5,268 nt of DNA from DASUPK01 sp036520315 (GTDB lineage: Bacteria > Actinomycetota > Thermoleophilia > Solirubrobacterales > 70-9): positions 1 to 5,268 of the forward strand of contig DATDJZ010000119.1 in assembly GCA_036520315.1 (NCBI GenBank). Reading direction: 5' to 3'. The notes beneath the pieces are model-generated. The model was given only the letters and a program-made list of their open reading frames with translations. It was not told the origin of the DNA and ran no database searches. Position numbers and translations under genes: made by a program. Position 1 is the stretch's first letter; each line of letters begins with the position of its first letter. Shown here in pieces: positions 1 through 5,268 of the stretch.

Positions 1-1
1 G

Positions 2-523
2 TACGACACCCCCGACTGGAGCCCCGACCAGGCCCAGACGGAGATGGACCAGGCGATCACGGCGCTCGGCAAGACCGGGTTCAAGGGCGTCTACGCGATG
101 AACGACGGCACCGCAGGCGGCGCGATCGCCGCGATGGAGGCCGCCGGCGTCGATCCGACGACGGTCCCGACCACCGGGCAGGACGCGGAGCTCGATGCGG
201 TCCAGCGGATCCTCGCCGGAAGCCAGTTCATGACGGTGTACAAGGCGACCAAGCCTGAGGCCGAGACCTCAGCGAAGATCGCGGTGGCCTTGGCCAACGG
301 CGACCCCATCCCGACTGGTCTGATCGTTCAGCAGACGAAGACCAACAACGGCTCGACGGATGTGCCGTCGTTCCTGCTCACGCCGCAAGCGGCCGACAAG
401 ACCAACATCAAGTCGGTGACCTACGGCGGCCAGCCGCTGATCGGAGCGGACGGTTACTGGACCCCACAGGAGGTCTGCACCGCGCAGTTCCAGTCGGCCT
501 GCCAGCAGGCTGGGATCAGCTGA
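2..523 (+). CDS. xylF: XylF-like sugar ABC transporter substrate-binding protein, C-terminal part (5' end outside window)
   Basis: This is the last 173 residues of a periplasmic-binding-protein-like (type I, Peripla_BP_4 class) sugar receptor. Its role would be to bind a monosaccharide outside the membrane and deliver it to the permease encoded two genes downstream. The frame is open from base 2, so the N-terminus, signal peptide and lipobox are not visible. Motifs shared with XylF, in visible-fragment numbering, are NDGTAGGAI (34-42), TGQDAEL (58-64), MTVYK (77-81) and VPSFLLTP (121-128). The order and spacing match my memory of E. coli XylF, which has NDATAGGAI, GQDADL, MTVYK and PSRLLTP. 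The tail carries two cysteines (159 and 167, C-x7-C) after the domain, which could form a disulfide outside the cell. An ATPase gene follows 18 bp after the stop and then a permease, which supports the importer role. Xylose is the best substrate guess, but other pentoses or hexoses are possible. Confidence 0.88.
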   Translation, partial: YDTPDWSPDQAQTEMDQAITALGKTGFKGVYAMNDGTAGGAIAAMEAAGVDPTTVPTTGQDAELDAVQRILAGSQFMTVYKATKPEAETSAKIAVALANGDPIPTGLIVQQTKTNNGSTDVPSFLLTPQAADKTNIKSVTYGGQPLIGADGYWTPQEVCTAQFQSACQQAGIS

Positions 524-525
524 GC

Positions 526-532
526 AAGGTGA
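526..532 (+). promoter_or_regulatory. Ribosome binding site for the ABC ATPase
   Basis: The sequence AAGGTGA lies 9 nt before the ATG at 542, between the stop of the binding-protein gene and the ATPase gene. It fits the first ATG (542) better than the in-frame ATG at 554, which would leave a 21-nt spacer. It therefore decides the start. Confidence 0.7.
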
Positions 533-541
533 AGTAGAAGA

Positions 542-1426
542 ATGAGTCCCCGAATGGCGCGAGGAGAGGCAAAGTCGAACGGCGAAGGCAACGGTGCCGC
601 GACCGAGCATCTCCTCGCGCTGCGGGGGTTCTCAAAGAGCTTCGGGCCCGTCAGGGCCCTGCACGAGGTCGACTTCGAGGTCGATGCCGGCGAGATCGTC
701 GCCATGGTCGGCGACAACGGGGCCGGCAAGAGCACCCTGATCAAGGCGATCGACGGCGTCCAGCCCCCGGACAGCGGGGAGGCCTATTTCGACGGCAAGA
801 AGGTCACGATCTCCACGCCCCAGATCGCGGAGCGACTCGGCATTGCCACCGTCTTCCAGGACCTGGCGCTGTGCGACAACCTCGACGTGGTCGCGAACCT
901 TTTCCTCGGCAAGGAGGTCGTGGACGGCGTTCCGGTCCACGTGCTCGACGAGGTCGACATGGAACAGCGTTCCAAAGAGCTTCTGAGCGACCTCTCGGTG
1001 ACGACGCTGGGCAGCGTTCGCACCGAGGTCGGCAGTCTCTCAGGTGGCCAGCGCCAGTCGGTGGCGATTGCCCGCACCCTGATCGGCCAGCCCAAGGTGG
1101 TGCTCTTCGACGAGCCGACCGCCGCGCTCGGTGTCCAACAGACGGCCCAGGTGCTCGGCCTGGTGAAGCGGCTCAAGGACGAGGGCCTTGGGATCGTGAT
1201 GATCAGCCACAACCTCGAGGATGTCTTCCAGGTCGCCGACCGGATCATCGTCCTGCGCCTCGGCGAGCGGGTGGCGACCTTCGATCGCGAGAAGACGACC
1301 CCAGAGCAGGTCGTCGGCGCGATCACCGGCGCCGACACCGCGGAGATGCGGCGCATTGAGGATGAGACCGAACAGAAGCTGGGCAACGAAGCCAGTCAAC
1401 CGACGGATGAGACGACCGATGAATGA
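542..1426 (+). CDS. Sugar ABC transporter ATP-binding protein, single nucleotide-binding domain (FrcA/XylG-like)
   Basis: This 294-residue cytoplasmic ATPase would energise sugar import by the permease that follows. All ABC motifs are present: Walker A GDNGAGKS (57-64), Q-loop Q106 in VFQD, signature LSGGQRQ (166-172), Walker B VVLFDEP (186-192) with catalytic E191, and switch histidine H223 in ISHNL. The D-loop reads AALGV, as in FrcA-type carbohydrate ATPases, rather than the usual SALD. There is only one ABC domain, whereas RbsA/XylG/MglA proteins have two in about 500 residues, so the active form is presumably a homodimer. The first ~24 residues (Gly/Asn/Glu-rich) and the last ~25 (acidic, Glu/Asp/Thr-rich) lie outside the domain and look disordered. 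The gene sits 18 bp after the binding-protein gene and 12 bp before the permease, so it is almost certainly in one operon. Family assignment is firm; the exact sugar is inferred from the neighbours. Confidence 0.95.
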   Translation: MSPRMARGEAKSNGEGNGAATEHLLALRGFSKSFGPVRALHEVDFEVDAGEIVAMVGDNGAGKSTLIKAIDGVQPPDSGEAYFDGKKVTISTPQIAERLGIATVFQDLALCDNLDVVANLFLGKEVVDGVPVHVLDEVDMEQRSKELLSDLSVTTLGSVRTEVGSLSGGQRQSVAIARTLIGQPKVVLFDEPTAALGVQQTAQVLGLVKRLKDEGLGIVMISHNLEDVFQVADRIIVLRLGERVATFDREKTTPEQVVGAITGADTAEMRRIEDETEQKLGNEASQPTDETTDE

Positions 1427-1436
1427 GGAGGTGATC
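1426..1436 (+). promoter_or_regulatory. Very strong ribosome binding site for the permease, overlapping the ATPase stop codon
   Basis: AGGAGGTGATC is an 11-nt uninterrupted match to the complement of the usual bacterial 16S rRNA 3' end. Its first A is the last base of the ATPase TGA stop. The GGAGG core ends 7 nt before the GTG at 1439, which fixes that codon as the start and suggests translational coupling between ATPase and permease. Confidence 0.88.
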
Positions 1437-1438
1437 TC

Positions 1439-2647
1439 GTGGAAGGCGGCGCATTCGCACAGCTGAGGGCGTTCGGAAAGGAGGCGCGGGGCGGGATCCT
1501 CGGGCGAATCCTGCGCGGAGACGTCGGATACCTTCAGGTCTTCCTCGCGCTCGGCCTGATCTGGACGGTCTTCCAGCTCGCCAACGACCGCTTCCTCACC
1601 GCGACCAACCTCACCAACCTGCTGCTTCAGGTCACGGCCATCGGGATCATCTCGATCGGAGTCGTCCTCGTGCTACTGCTCGGCGAGATCGATCTCTCGA
1701 TTGGAGCGGTGAGCGGCCTTTGCGCCGGGATCATGGCGGTGCTCACGGTGCAGCACGCCTGGTCGCCGGAGCTCGCGATTCTCGTCGGCCTCCTAGCCGG
1801 CACGGCGATCGGGTTGATCAACGGGTTCTTCAACACCTACTTCGGCATCCCGTCGTTCGTGGTGACGCTGGCGGGACTGATCGCCTGGCAGGGAGCCTTA
1901 CTCCTTGTGCTGGGAGACACCGGCACCATCAACCTCCCGCCCAGCGTCATCACCGATCTGACCAGCACGTTCTACGGCGCCGGGGTCGGATGGACCCTCG
2001 CCGTGGTCGTGACGGCAGGCACGCTGGGAGCCGGGCTGCTCTCACGGCGCCGCCGCCAACGGGCCGGCCTGGAACCGCCGCCGCTCGCAGGGCTCGTGTT
2101 CCGCACAGTGCTCGTCGGTGCCGCGATGTTCGTCGGGGTCGCGATCCTGCTCTCCGATCGGGGGGTGCCGCTAGCGGCCATCATCCTGCTCGGCCTCACC
2201 GGGCTGTTCGCGTTCATCACCGAGCGAACCCGGTTCGGTAGGCACATATACGCTGTGGGGGGCAATGCCGAGGCGGCTCGGCGTGCAGGGATCCGGGTCA
2301 CCCGGGTCCGGGTCACCGTCTTCGCCATCGGCGCGACGATGGCGGCGGCCGGCGGGATCATGGCCGCGTCGCGGCTGATCGCCGTCAACCAGTCCTCGGG
2401 TTCGGGCGACGTCCTGCTGAATGCGATCGCCGGCCCGGTGATCGCGGGCACCAGCCTGTTCGGAGGCCGCGGCTCGGTCTGGTCGGCCCTGCTCGGGGCG
2501 CTCGTGATCGGCTCGATCTCGAACGGCATCAACCTGCTCGGACTCGAGTCGTCGGTGAGGTTCATGATCACCGGCGGAGTCCTGCTCGCCGCGGTGACGC
2601 TCGACGCCCTGAGCCGGCGCCGGCGCTCGCAGGTCTCGGTCGGGTAG
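1439..2647 (+). CDS. xylH: Sugar ABC transporter permease (XylH/FrcC/RbsC family)
   Basis: This 402-residue integral membrane protein forms the translocation channel of the sugar importer (family BPD_transp_2). It starts at GTG, chosen because of the near-perfect ribosome binding site just upstream. Hydrophobic segments lie at roughly 31-48, 62-82, 86-105, 112-132, 138-158, 184-203, 218-238, 243-261, 292-312, 326-342, 346-366 and 374-390, giving ten or more membrane helices. Family landmarks are LLGEIDLSIGA (80-90), NGFFNTYFGIPSFVVTLAG (128-146), the cytoplasmic loop RFGRHIYAVGGNAEAARRAGI region (265-285), and IAGPVIAGTSLFGGRGS (330-346). The length is close to that of E. coli XylH. An arginine-rich stretch (203-208) between two helices and the RRRR near the C-terminus (393-396) fit cytoplasmic loops under the positive-inside rule. 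It is the last gene of the operon, and its stop lies 6 bp from the stop of the convergent acyltransferase gene. Confidence 0.94.
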   Translation: MEGGAFAQLRAFGKEARGGILGRILRGDVGYLQVFLALGLIWTVFQLANDRFLTATNLTNLLLQVTAIGIISIGVVLVLLLGEIDLSIGAVSGLCAGIMAVLTVQHAWSPELAILVGLLAGTAIGLINGFFNTYFGIPSFVVTLAGLIAWQGALLLVLGDTGTINLPPSVITDLTSTFYGAGVGWTLAVVVTAGTLGAGLLSRRRRQRAGLEPPPLAGLVFRTVLVGAAMFVGVAILLSDRGVPLAAIILLGLTGLFAFITERTRFGRHIYAVGGNAEAARRAGIRVTRVRVTVFAIGATMAAAGGIMAASRLIAVNQSSGSGDVLLNAIAGPVIAGTSLFGGRGSVWSALLGALVIGSISNGINLLGLESSVRFMITGGVLLAAVTLDALSRRRRSQVSVG

Positions 2648-2653
2648 CGGCGT

Positions 2654-4096
2654 CTAACCGGAGAGGTCGGCGCCGGCGGCGATCCCGGCCTGAGTGGCCT
2701 GCACCGCCTCGGCGGCGGCGAGCAGGTCGGCCAGCGACTCCGAGAGGCCGGTGGCGATCGTCTCGATGTCGTCCATCGCGTCGTAATCGCCGAGCAGCCC
2801 GAAGTCCATGCTGCCGTTGTAGCTGATGATCGCGATCGCCAGGGCGTGGTTCTCCGGCAGGAAGGCGACCGGGAAGATGTCCTGGAGCTCGCGGCCGAGC
2901 ACGTAGAGCGGGATCTGCGGGCCGGGAACGTTGGTGACGATCAGGTTGAAGAGGCGGGTGGAGAAGTTGAGTCGCGAGGCCTGGGCCAGCAGGGTGGGCG
3001 GCGCGAAGTCGTTGAATCGCGAGATCACCTCGGCACCGAGCGCCTGCTTGGACTCCTTGAGGCCGTCCATCGAGCGCTTGACGACCTCGAGCCGCTTGAC
3101 GGGATCCTCGATATAGACCGGTAGCGGGCCGCGCATGGCCGCGATCCGGTTGCCGAGCTGGCCCTGCTCGCCCTCGGTCCTGATCGAGACGGGTACCAGC
3201 GCCCGCAGCTCGAGGCCCGCCAGCTTCACGCCGCGGCTCCGCAGCCAGCTGCGCAGGGCGCCGCTGACCACGGTCAGGACCACGTCGTTGACCGTGCCGC
3301 CGAGCGTGTCCTTGATCCTCTTGAAGTCGTCGAGCTCCGCCCGCGCCCAGGCGAAGCGGCGGTGCGAGCCGATCTCGACGTTGAGGGGGAGCTCCGGCGC
3401 CGGGTTGGACAGGTTCCAGGCCACCTCGGCGAGCGCCTCGCCGGCCTCGAGCACCCTCTCCGCGGTCCGCTCCGGGTGGCTAGCCGCCCGAAGCGCGCGA
3501 CCGGCGAGCTTGAACGGCGTCTCGGCCGCGGCCACCACACCGCGAGCGGCGAGCTCGGCGGAGGAGGGGGTGGGACGGGGCACCCAATCGCGATCGGGCT
3601 CGATCGCCTCCGGCACCGGCTTCACGTCGAAGAGGACGGTGGCGATGTCGACGCCGGAGATCCCGTCCACGAGCGCGTGGTGTGTCTTGGTCACCAGCCC
3701 GAACCGGTTGCGCTCGAGGCCCTGGACGAGCCACAGCTCCCAGAGCGGCTTGGAGCGGTCGAGCGCCTGCGAGAAGAGCCGGCCCGCGATGTTGCGGAGC
3801 TGTTCCTCGGAGCCGGGGGCGGGCAGTGCGGAGTGGCGGACGTGGTAGGCGAGGTTGAAGCTCGGATCGTCGACCCAGAACGGGCGGCCGGTCTCGACCG
3901 GCGGGAAGGCGAGCTTCTGACGGAAGCGGGGGACGAGGTGCAGGCGGCTGTCGACATGCGCCAGGAAGTCCTCGTAGTCGGGCGGTGGCCCTTCGAAGAT
4001 CAGGATCGCTCCCACGTGCATGTGGGCGCTCGAGGTCTCGTTCGTCAGGAACGAGGCATCGATGGAGCTCAGCCTGTCCATGTGTCCCTGTGCCAT
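2654..4096 (-). CDS. Wax ester synthase / diacylglycerol O-acyltransferase (WS/DGAT family)
   Basis: This 480-residue acyltransferase would transfer a fatty acyl group from acyl-CoA to diacylglycerol or a fatty alcohol, making triacylglycerol or wax ester stores at the membrane or lipid-droplet surface. Landmarks in order are RLSSIDASFL (8-17), the PLWE motif (117-120), the catalytic HHALVDG (139-145; H139, H140, D144), the VND motif (N270, D271), VPVSIR (301-306), GNRI (315-318), VTNVPGP (387-393) and YNG...DFGLLGD (426-437). Length matches the usual 450-500 residues and the protein looks intact. The frame is open upstream to an ATG at 4195, but that would add 33 basic, non-family residues and cover the divergent gene's start. 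The ATG at 4096 is preferred because a TACGCT -10 candidate lies 6 nt before it. The ATG at 4081 is an alternative that would still leave the conserved RLSSIDASFL intact. Whether it prefers diacylglycerol or alcohols cannot be told from the sequence. Confidence 0.94.
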   Translation of the reverse strand: MAQGHMDRLSSIDASFLTNETSSAHMHVGAILIFEGPPPDYEDFLAHVDSRLHLVPRFRQKLAFPPVETGRPFWVDDPSFNLAYHVRHSALPAPGSEEQLRNIAGRLFSQALDRSKPLWELWLVQGLERNRFGLVTKTHHALVDGISGVDIATVLFDVKPVPEAIEPDRDWVPRPTPSSAELAARGVVAAAETPFKLAGRALRAASHPERTAERVLEAGEALAEVAWNLSNPAPELPLNVEIGSHRRFAWARAELDDFKRIKDTLGGTVNDVVLTVVSGALRSWLRSRGVKLAGLELRALVPVSIRTEGEQGQLGNRIAAMRGPLPVYIEDPVKRLEVVKRSMDGLKESKQALGAEVISRFNDFAPPTLLAQASRLNFSTRLFNLIVTNVPGPQIPLYVLGRELQDIFPVAFLPENHALAIAIISYNGSMDFGLLGDYDAMDDIETIATGLSESLADLLAAAEAVQATQAGIAAGADLSG

Positions 4097-4102
4097 GGCG
4101 CA

Positions 4103-4108
4103 AGCGTA
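4103..4108 (-). promoter_or_regulatory. Candidate -10 element for the WS/DGAT gene (leaderless type)
   Basis: Read on the minus strand, TACGCT fits the TANNNT -10 pattern and ends 6 nt before the ATG at 4096. Transcription would start at or next to the ATG, giving a leaderless mRNA, which is common in Actinomycetota. No good TTGAC-like -35 is seen. A GGAGG (4116-4112) is present but 15 nt from the ATG, too far for a normal ribosome binding site. Confidence 0.4.
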
Positions 4109-4111
4109 ACC

Positions 4112-4125
4112 CCTCCGCCCGGAGG
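4112..4125. repeat. 14-bp inverted repeat in the divergent promoter region
   Basis: CCTCCG (4112-4117) and its exact reverse complement CGGAGG (4120-4125) are separated by two bases. The repeat lies between the two candidate -10 elements, upstream of both divergent genes, where an operator would sit. Its short length and GC-only composition mean chance is a real alternative. Confidence 0.4.
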
Positions 4126-4134
4126 CCCGGCAGC

Positions 4135-4140
4135 TACCCT
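4135..4140 (+). promoter_or_regulatory. Candidate -10 element for ispH
   Basis: TACCCT fits TANNNT and ends 10 nt before the GTG start of ispH. Transcription starting 6-9 nt downstream would leave a leader of only a few nucleotides or none. This agrees with the lack of any Shine-Dalgarno sequence before the GTG. No clear -35 box is visible. Confidence 0.35.
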
Positions 4141-4150
4141 TGGCGCGCGC

Positions 4151-5161
4151 GTGGAGTCCTCTTCCAGAACTGAACGGGTTGCTCCTTCGGAGCACCCTCG
4201 CATCGACGCGGGTCCCTCACGGGTCCTGCTGGCCGCTCCGCGCGGCTACTGCGCCGGCGTCGATCGCGCTGTTGAGACGGTCGAGCACGCGCTCGATCTC
4301 TACGGCGAGCCGATCTACGTGCGCAAGGAGATCGTTCACAACAAGCACGTCGTTCACGAGCTCGAGAAGCGGGGTGCGATCTTCGTCGATCAGGAGACGG
4401 AGGTTCCGGAGGGGGAGATGGTGGTCTTCTCCGCCCACGGGGTCGCCCCGAGCGTCCACGCCAACGCCGCCAGGCGGCGCCTGCAAACGATCGACGCGAC
4501 CTGCCCGCTGGTAACCAAGGTCCACGTCGAGGCGCGCAAGTTCGCGGCCGAGGGCTACACGATCGTCCTGATCGGACACGAGGGTCACGAGGAGGTCGAG
4601 GGGACGACCGGCGAGGCGCCCGACCGGACGGTCCTGATACAGACCGAGGCGGATGTCGATGGCCTCGAGGTCGAGGACCCCGACCGCATCGCCTACATCA
4701 CCCAGACCACCCTCTCGGTCGACGAGACCAGCTCGATCATCGCCCGCCTGAAGGAGAGGTTCCCGAATGCGAGGGGCCCGAAGACCGACGACATCTGTTA
4801 CGCGACCACCAACCGCCAGCATGCGGTGAAGGAGCTCGCCAAGCACTGCGACCTGGTCCTCGTGATCGGGTCGACGAACTCGTCCAACTCGAACCGCCTC
4901 GTGGAGGTCGCCCGCGAGCACGGCGCCGACTCCTACCTGATCGACAACCACCTCCAGGTGGACGAGGCCTGGCTCGAGAGCGTGGATACCGTCGGCATCA
5001 CGTCGGGCGCGAGCGCTCCCGAGGAGCTGGTCGAGAAGCTGGTCGCCTTCTTCCAGGATCGAGGCGCGACGGACGTCTCCGAGCTGCGGACGGTCAACGA
5101 GGACGTCCGCTTCATGCTCCCCGGCGAGATCCGCAAGGAGCTCGCCGGCTCAGGCGCCTAG
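4151..5161 (+). CDS. ispH: 4-hydroxy-3-methylbut-2-enyl diphosphate reductase (IspH/LytB)
   Basis: This 336-residue iron-sulfur enzyme catalyses the last step of the MEP pathway, reducing HMBPP to isopentenyl and dimethylallyl diphosphate in the cytoplasm. The three cluster cysteines are C34 (PRGYCAGVDRA), C118 (DATCPLV) and C216 (DDICYATTNRQ). Substrate-site residues known from E. coli IspH are also present: H63 (VHNKHVV), H96 (SAHGV), E150 (EEVEG), the TQTTLS block (184-189), SSN (244-246 in GSTNSSNSNR) and S288 (GITSGASAPE). The frame is open far upstream, but that part only mirrors the opposite-strand acyltransferase. GTG 4151 is the only usable start between that gene and the conserved domain. 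It leaves a ~24-residue polar N-terminal extension before RVLLAAPRGYC, as in other actinobacterial IspH proteins. There is no Shine-Dalgarno sequence, so leaderless translation is likely. The enzyme appears complete. Confidence 0.96.
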   Translation: MESSSRTERVAPSEHPRIDAGPSRVLLAAPRGYCAGVDRAVETVEHALDLYGEPIYVRKEIVHNKHVVHELEKRGAIFVDQETEVPEGEMVVFSAHGVAPSVHANAARRRLQTIDATCPLVTKVHVEARKFAAEGYTIVLIGHEGHEEVEGTTGEAPDRTVLIQTEADVDGLEVEDPDRIAYITQTTLSVDETSSIIARLKERFPNARGPKTDDICYATTNRQHAVKELAKHCDLVLVIGSTNSSNSNRLVEVAREHGADSYLIDNHLQVDEAWLESVDTVGITSGASAPEELVEKLVAFFQDRGATDVSELRTVNEDVRFMLPGEIRKELAGSGA

Positions 5162-5268
5162 CCTGGACCGCCCACCGGGGGCACCCCGGCCGCAAACTGG
5201 ATCGAATAGACCAGTAACCCGGGCGATGGCTGGAGCTCCAGCGTGTGGCGCTCGCTGGACTCATGCGA
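5158..5268 (-). CDS. Possible C-terminal end of an unidentified minus-strand protein (5' end outside window)
   Basis: From the right edge, one minus-strand frame stays open for 36 codons and ends in TAG at 5160-5158. Its stop and the ispH stop share the CTAG at 5158-5161, so the genes would converge with overlapping stops. Third positions are about 80% G or C, much higher than in the open plus-strand frame across the same bases, which favours this frame. The last residues include LLVYSIQFAAGVPPVGG, mildly hydrophobic. I do not recognise the family. It is short and may be chance, since a second minus-strand frame is also open here. Confidence 0.4.
   Translation of the reverse strand, partial: SHESSERHTLELQPSPGLLVYSIQFAAGVPPVGGPG
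5175..5189. terminator. GC hairpin just after ispH, possible terminator
   Basis: CCGGGG (5175-5180), a 3-nt loop and CCCCGG (5184-5189) form a perfect 6-bp stem starting 14 nt after the ispH stop. No run of T follows on either strand, so it is not a classical intrinsic terminator. Hairpins without a U-tract are reported to act in some high-GC Actinomycetota, and the site could serve both convergent genes. Confidence 0.35.
5229..5259. repeat. Overlapping inverted repeats that can form alternative hairpins
   Basis: A perfect 14-bp palindrome, GCTGGAGCTCCAGC (5229-5242), overlaps a second pair, TCCAGCG (5237-5243) with CGCTGGA (5253-5259), a 7-bp stem with a 9-nt loop. The central TCCAGC arm can pair with either side but not both. 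It lies inside the possible minus-strand coding end, so it may simply reflect codon choice. Confidence 0.4.

Noticed and set aside
784..1386. Long minus-strand open frames across the ATPase gene, and similar ones across the permease and ispH.
   Set aside because: They are antisense shadows of genes with complete family motifs, have low-complexity Arg/Ser/Pro-rich translations, and lack ribosome binding sites.
2292..2317. Direct repeat of TCCGGGTCACC (2292-2302 and 2307-2317).
   Set aside because: It lies in the permease and arises from repeated Arg-Val-Thr codons in the conserved cytoplasmic loop, so it is coding sequence, not a regulatory or mobile repeat.
2611..2628. GC palindrome GCCGGCGCCGGC near the permease 3' end, considered as a terminator.
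   Set aside because: It encodes the Arg-rich C-terminal tail, lies upstream of the stop and has no T-run after it; such GC runs are expected by chance here.
3362..4150. Long plus-strand open frame running without a stop into ispH, which would give a 599-residue fusion protein.
   Set aside because: It is exactly codon-aligned with the opposite-strand acyltransferase, so a stop would need a TTA, CTA or TCA codon in that gene, all rare at this GC content. The acyltransferase has full family motifs; the antisense frame has none.
4097..4195. Upstream extension of the acyltransferase to the ATG at 4195.
   Set aside because: The extra 33 residues are basic, match nothing in the family, and would cover the ispH start and both promoter candidates.
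5221..5268. Possible start of a tRNA gene at the right edge, with stem-like repeats and a CTCATGC loop-like stretch.
   Set aside because: The D-arm and anticodon stem do not pair in the required positions, and the window ends before a T-arm could be checked.

Overview
The window is high-GC DNA (about two thirds G+C by eye) with GC-rich third codon positions. It is most consistent with a high-GC Actinomycetota genome. Support comes from an actinobacterial-looking IspH (the N-terminal motif RVLLAAPRGYCAGVDRAVETVE-like block closely resembles what I remember of mycobacterial LytB/IspH), a mycobacterial-type wax ester synthase/diacylglycerol acyltransferase, a GTG start, and candidate leaderless promoters. 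A deep lineage such as Thermoleophilia is possible, but that is only an impression.

Layout. Positions 2-2647 (+) hold the end of a sugar ABC-importer operon: the C-terminal part of a XylF-like substrate-binding protein, a single-domain ATPase, and a XylH/FrcC-type permease. The genes are 12-18 bp apart, each downstream gene has a clear ribosome binding site, and together they give all three parts of one importer, probably for xylose or a related monosaccharide. Positions 2654-4096 (-) hold a WS/DGAT-family acyltransferase for storage-lipid synthesis. It converges on the permease with only 6 bp between stop codons. Positions 4097-4150 are a compact 54-bp divergent promoter region with TANNNT-type -10 candidates on both strands and a 14-bp inverted repeat between them. 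Positions 4151-5161 (+) hold ispH, the last enzyme of the MEP isoprenoid pathway, read from a GTG codon. The last 107 bp hold a GC hairpin, several overlapping inverted repeats, and what looks like the C-terminal end of a minus-strand gene whose stop codon overlaps the ispH stop.

The three units look like ordinary metabolic genes: sugar uptake, neutral-lipid synthesis and isoprenoid precursor synthesis. I see no mobile element, CRISPR array, RNA gene or defence-type cluster, and no convincing sign of an undescribed system. The points most worth a second look are the 54-bp divergent promoter region, the single-domain ATPase in a xylose-type operon, and the structured, possibly coding, right end.
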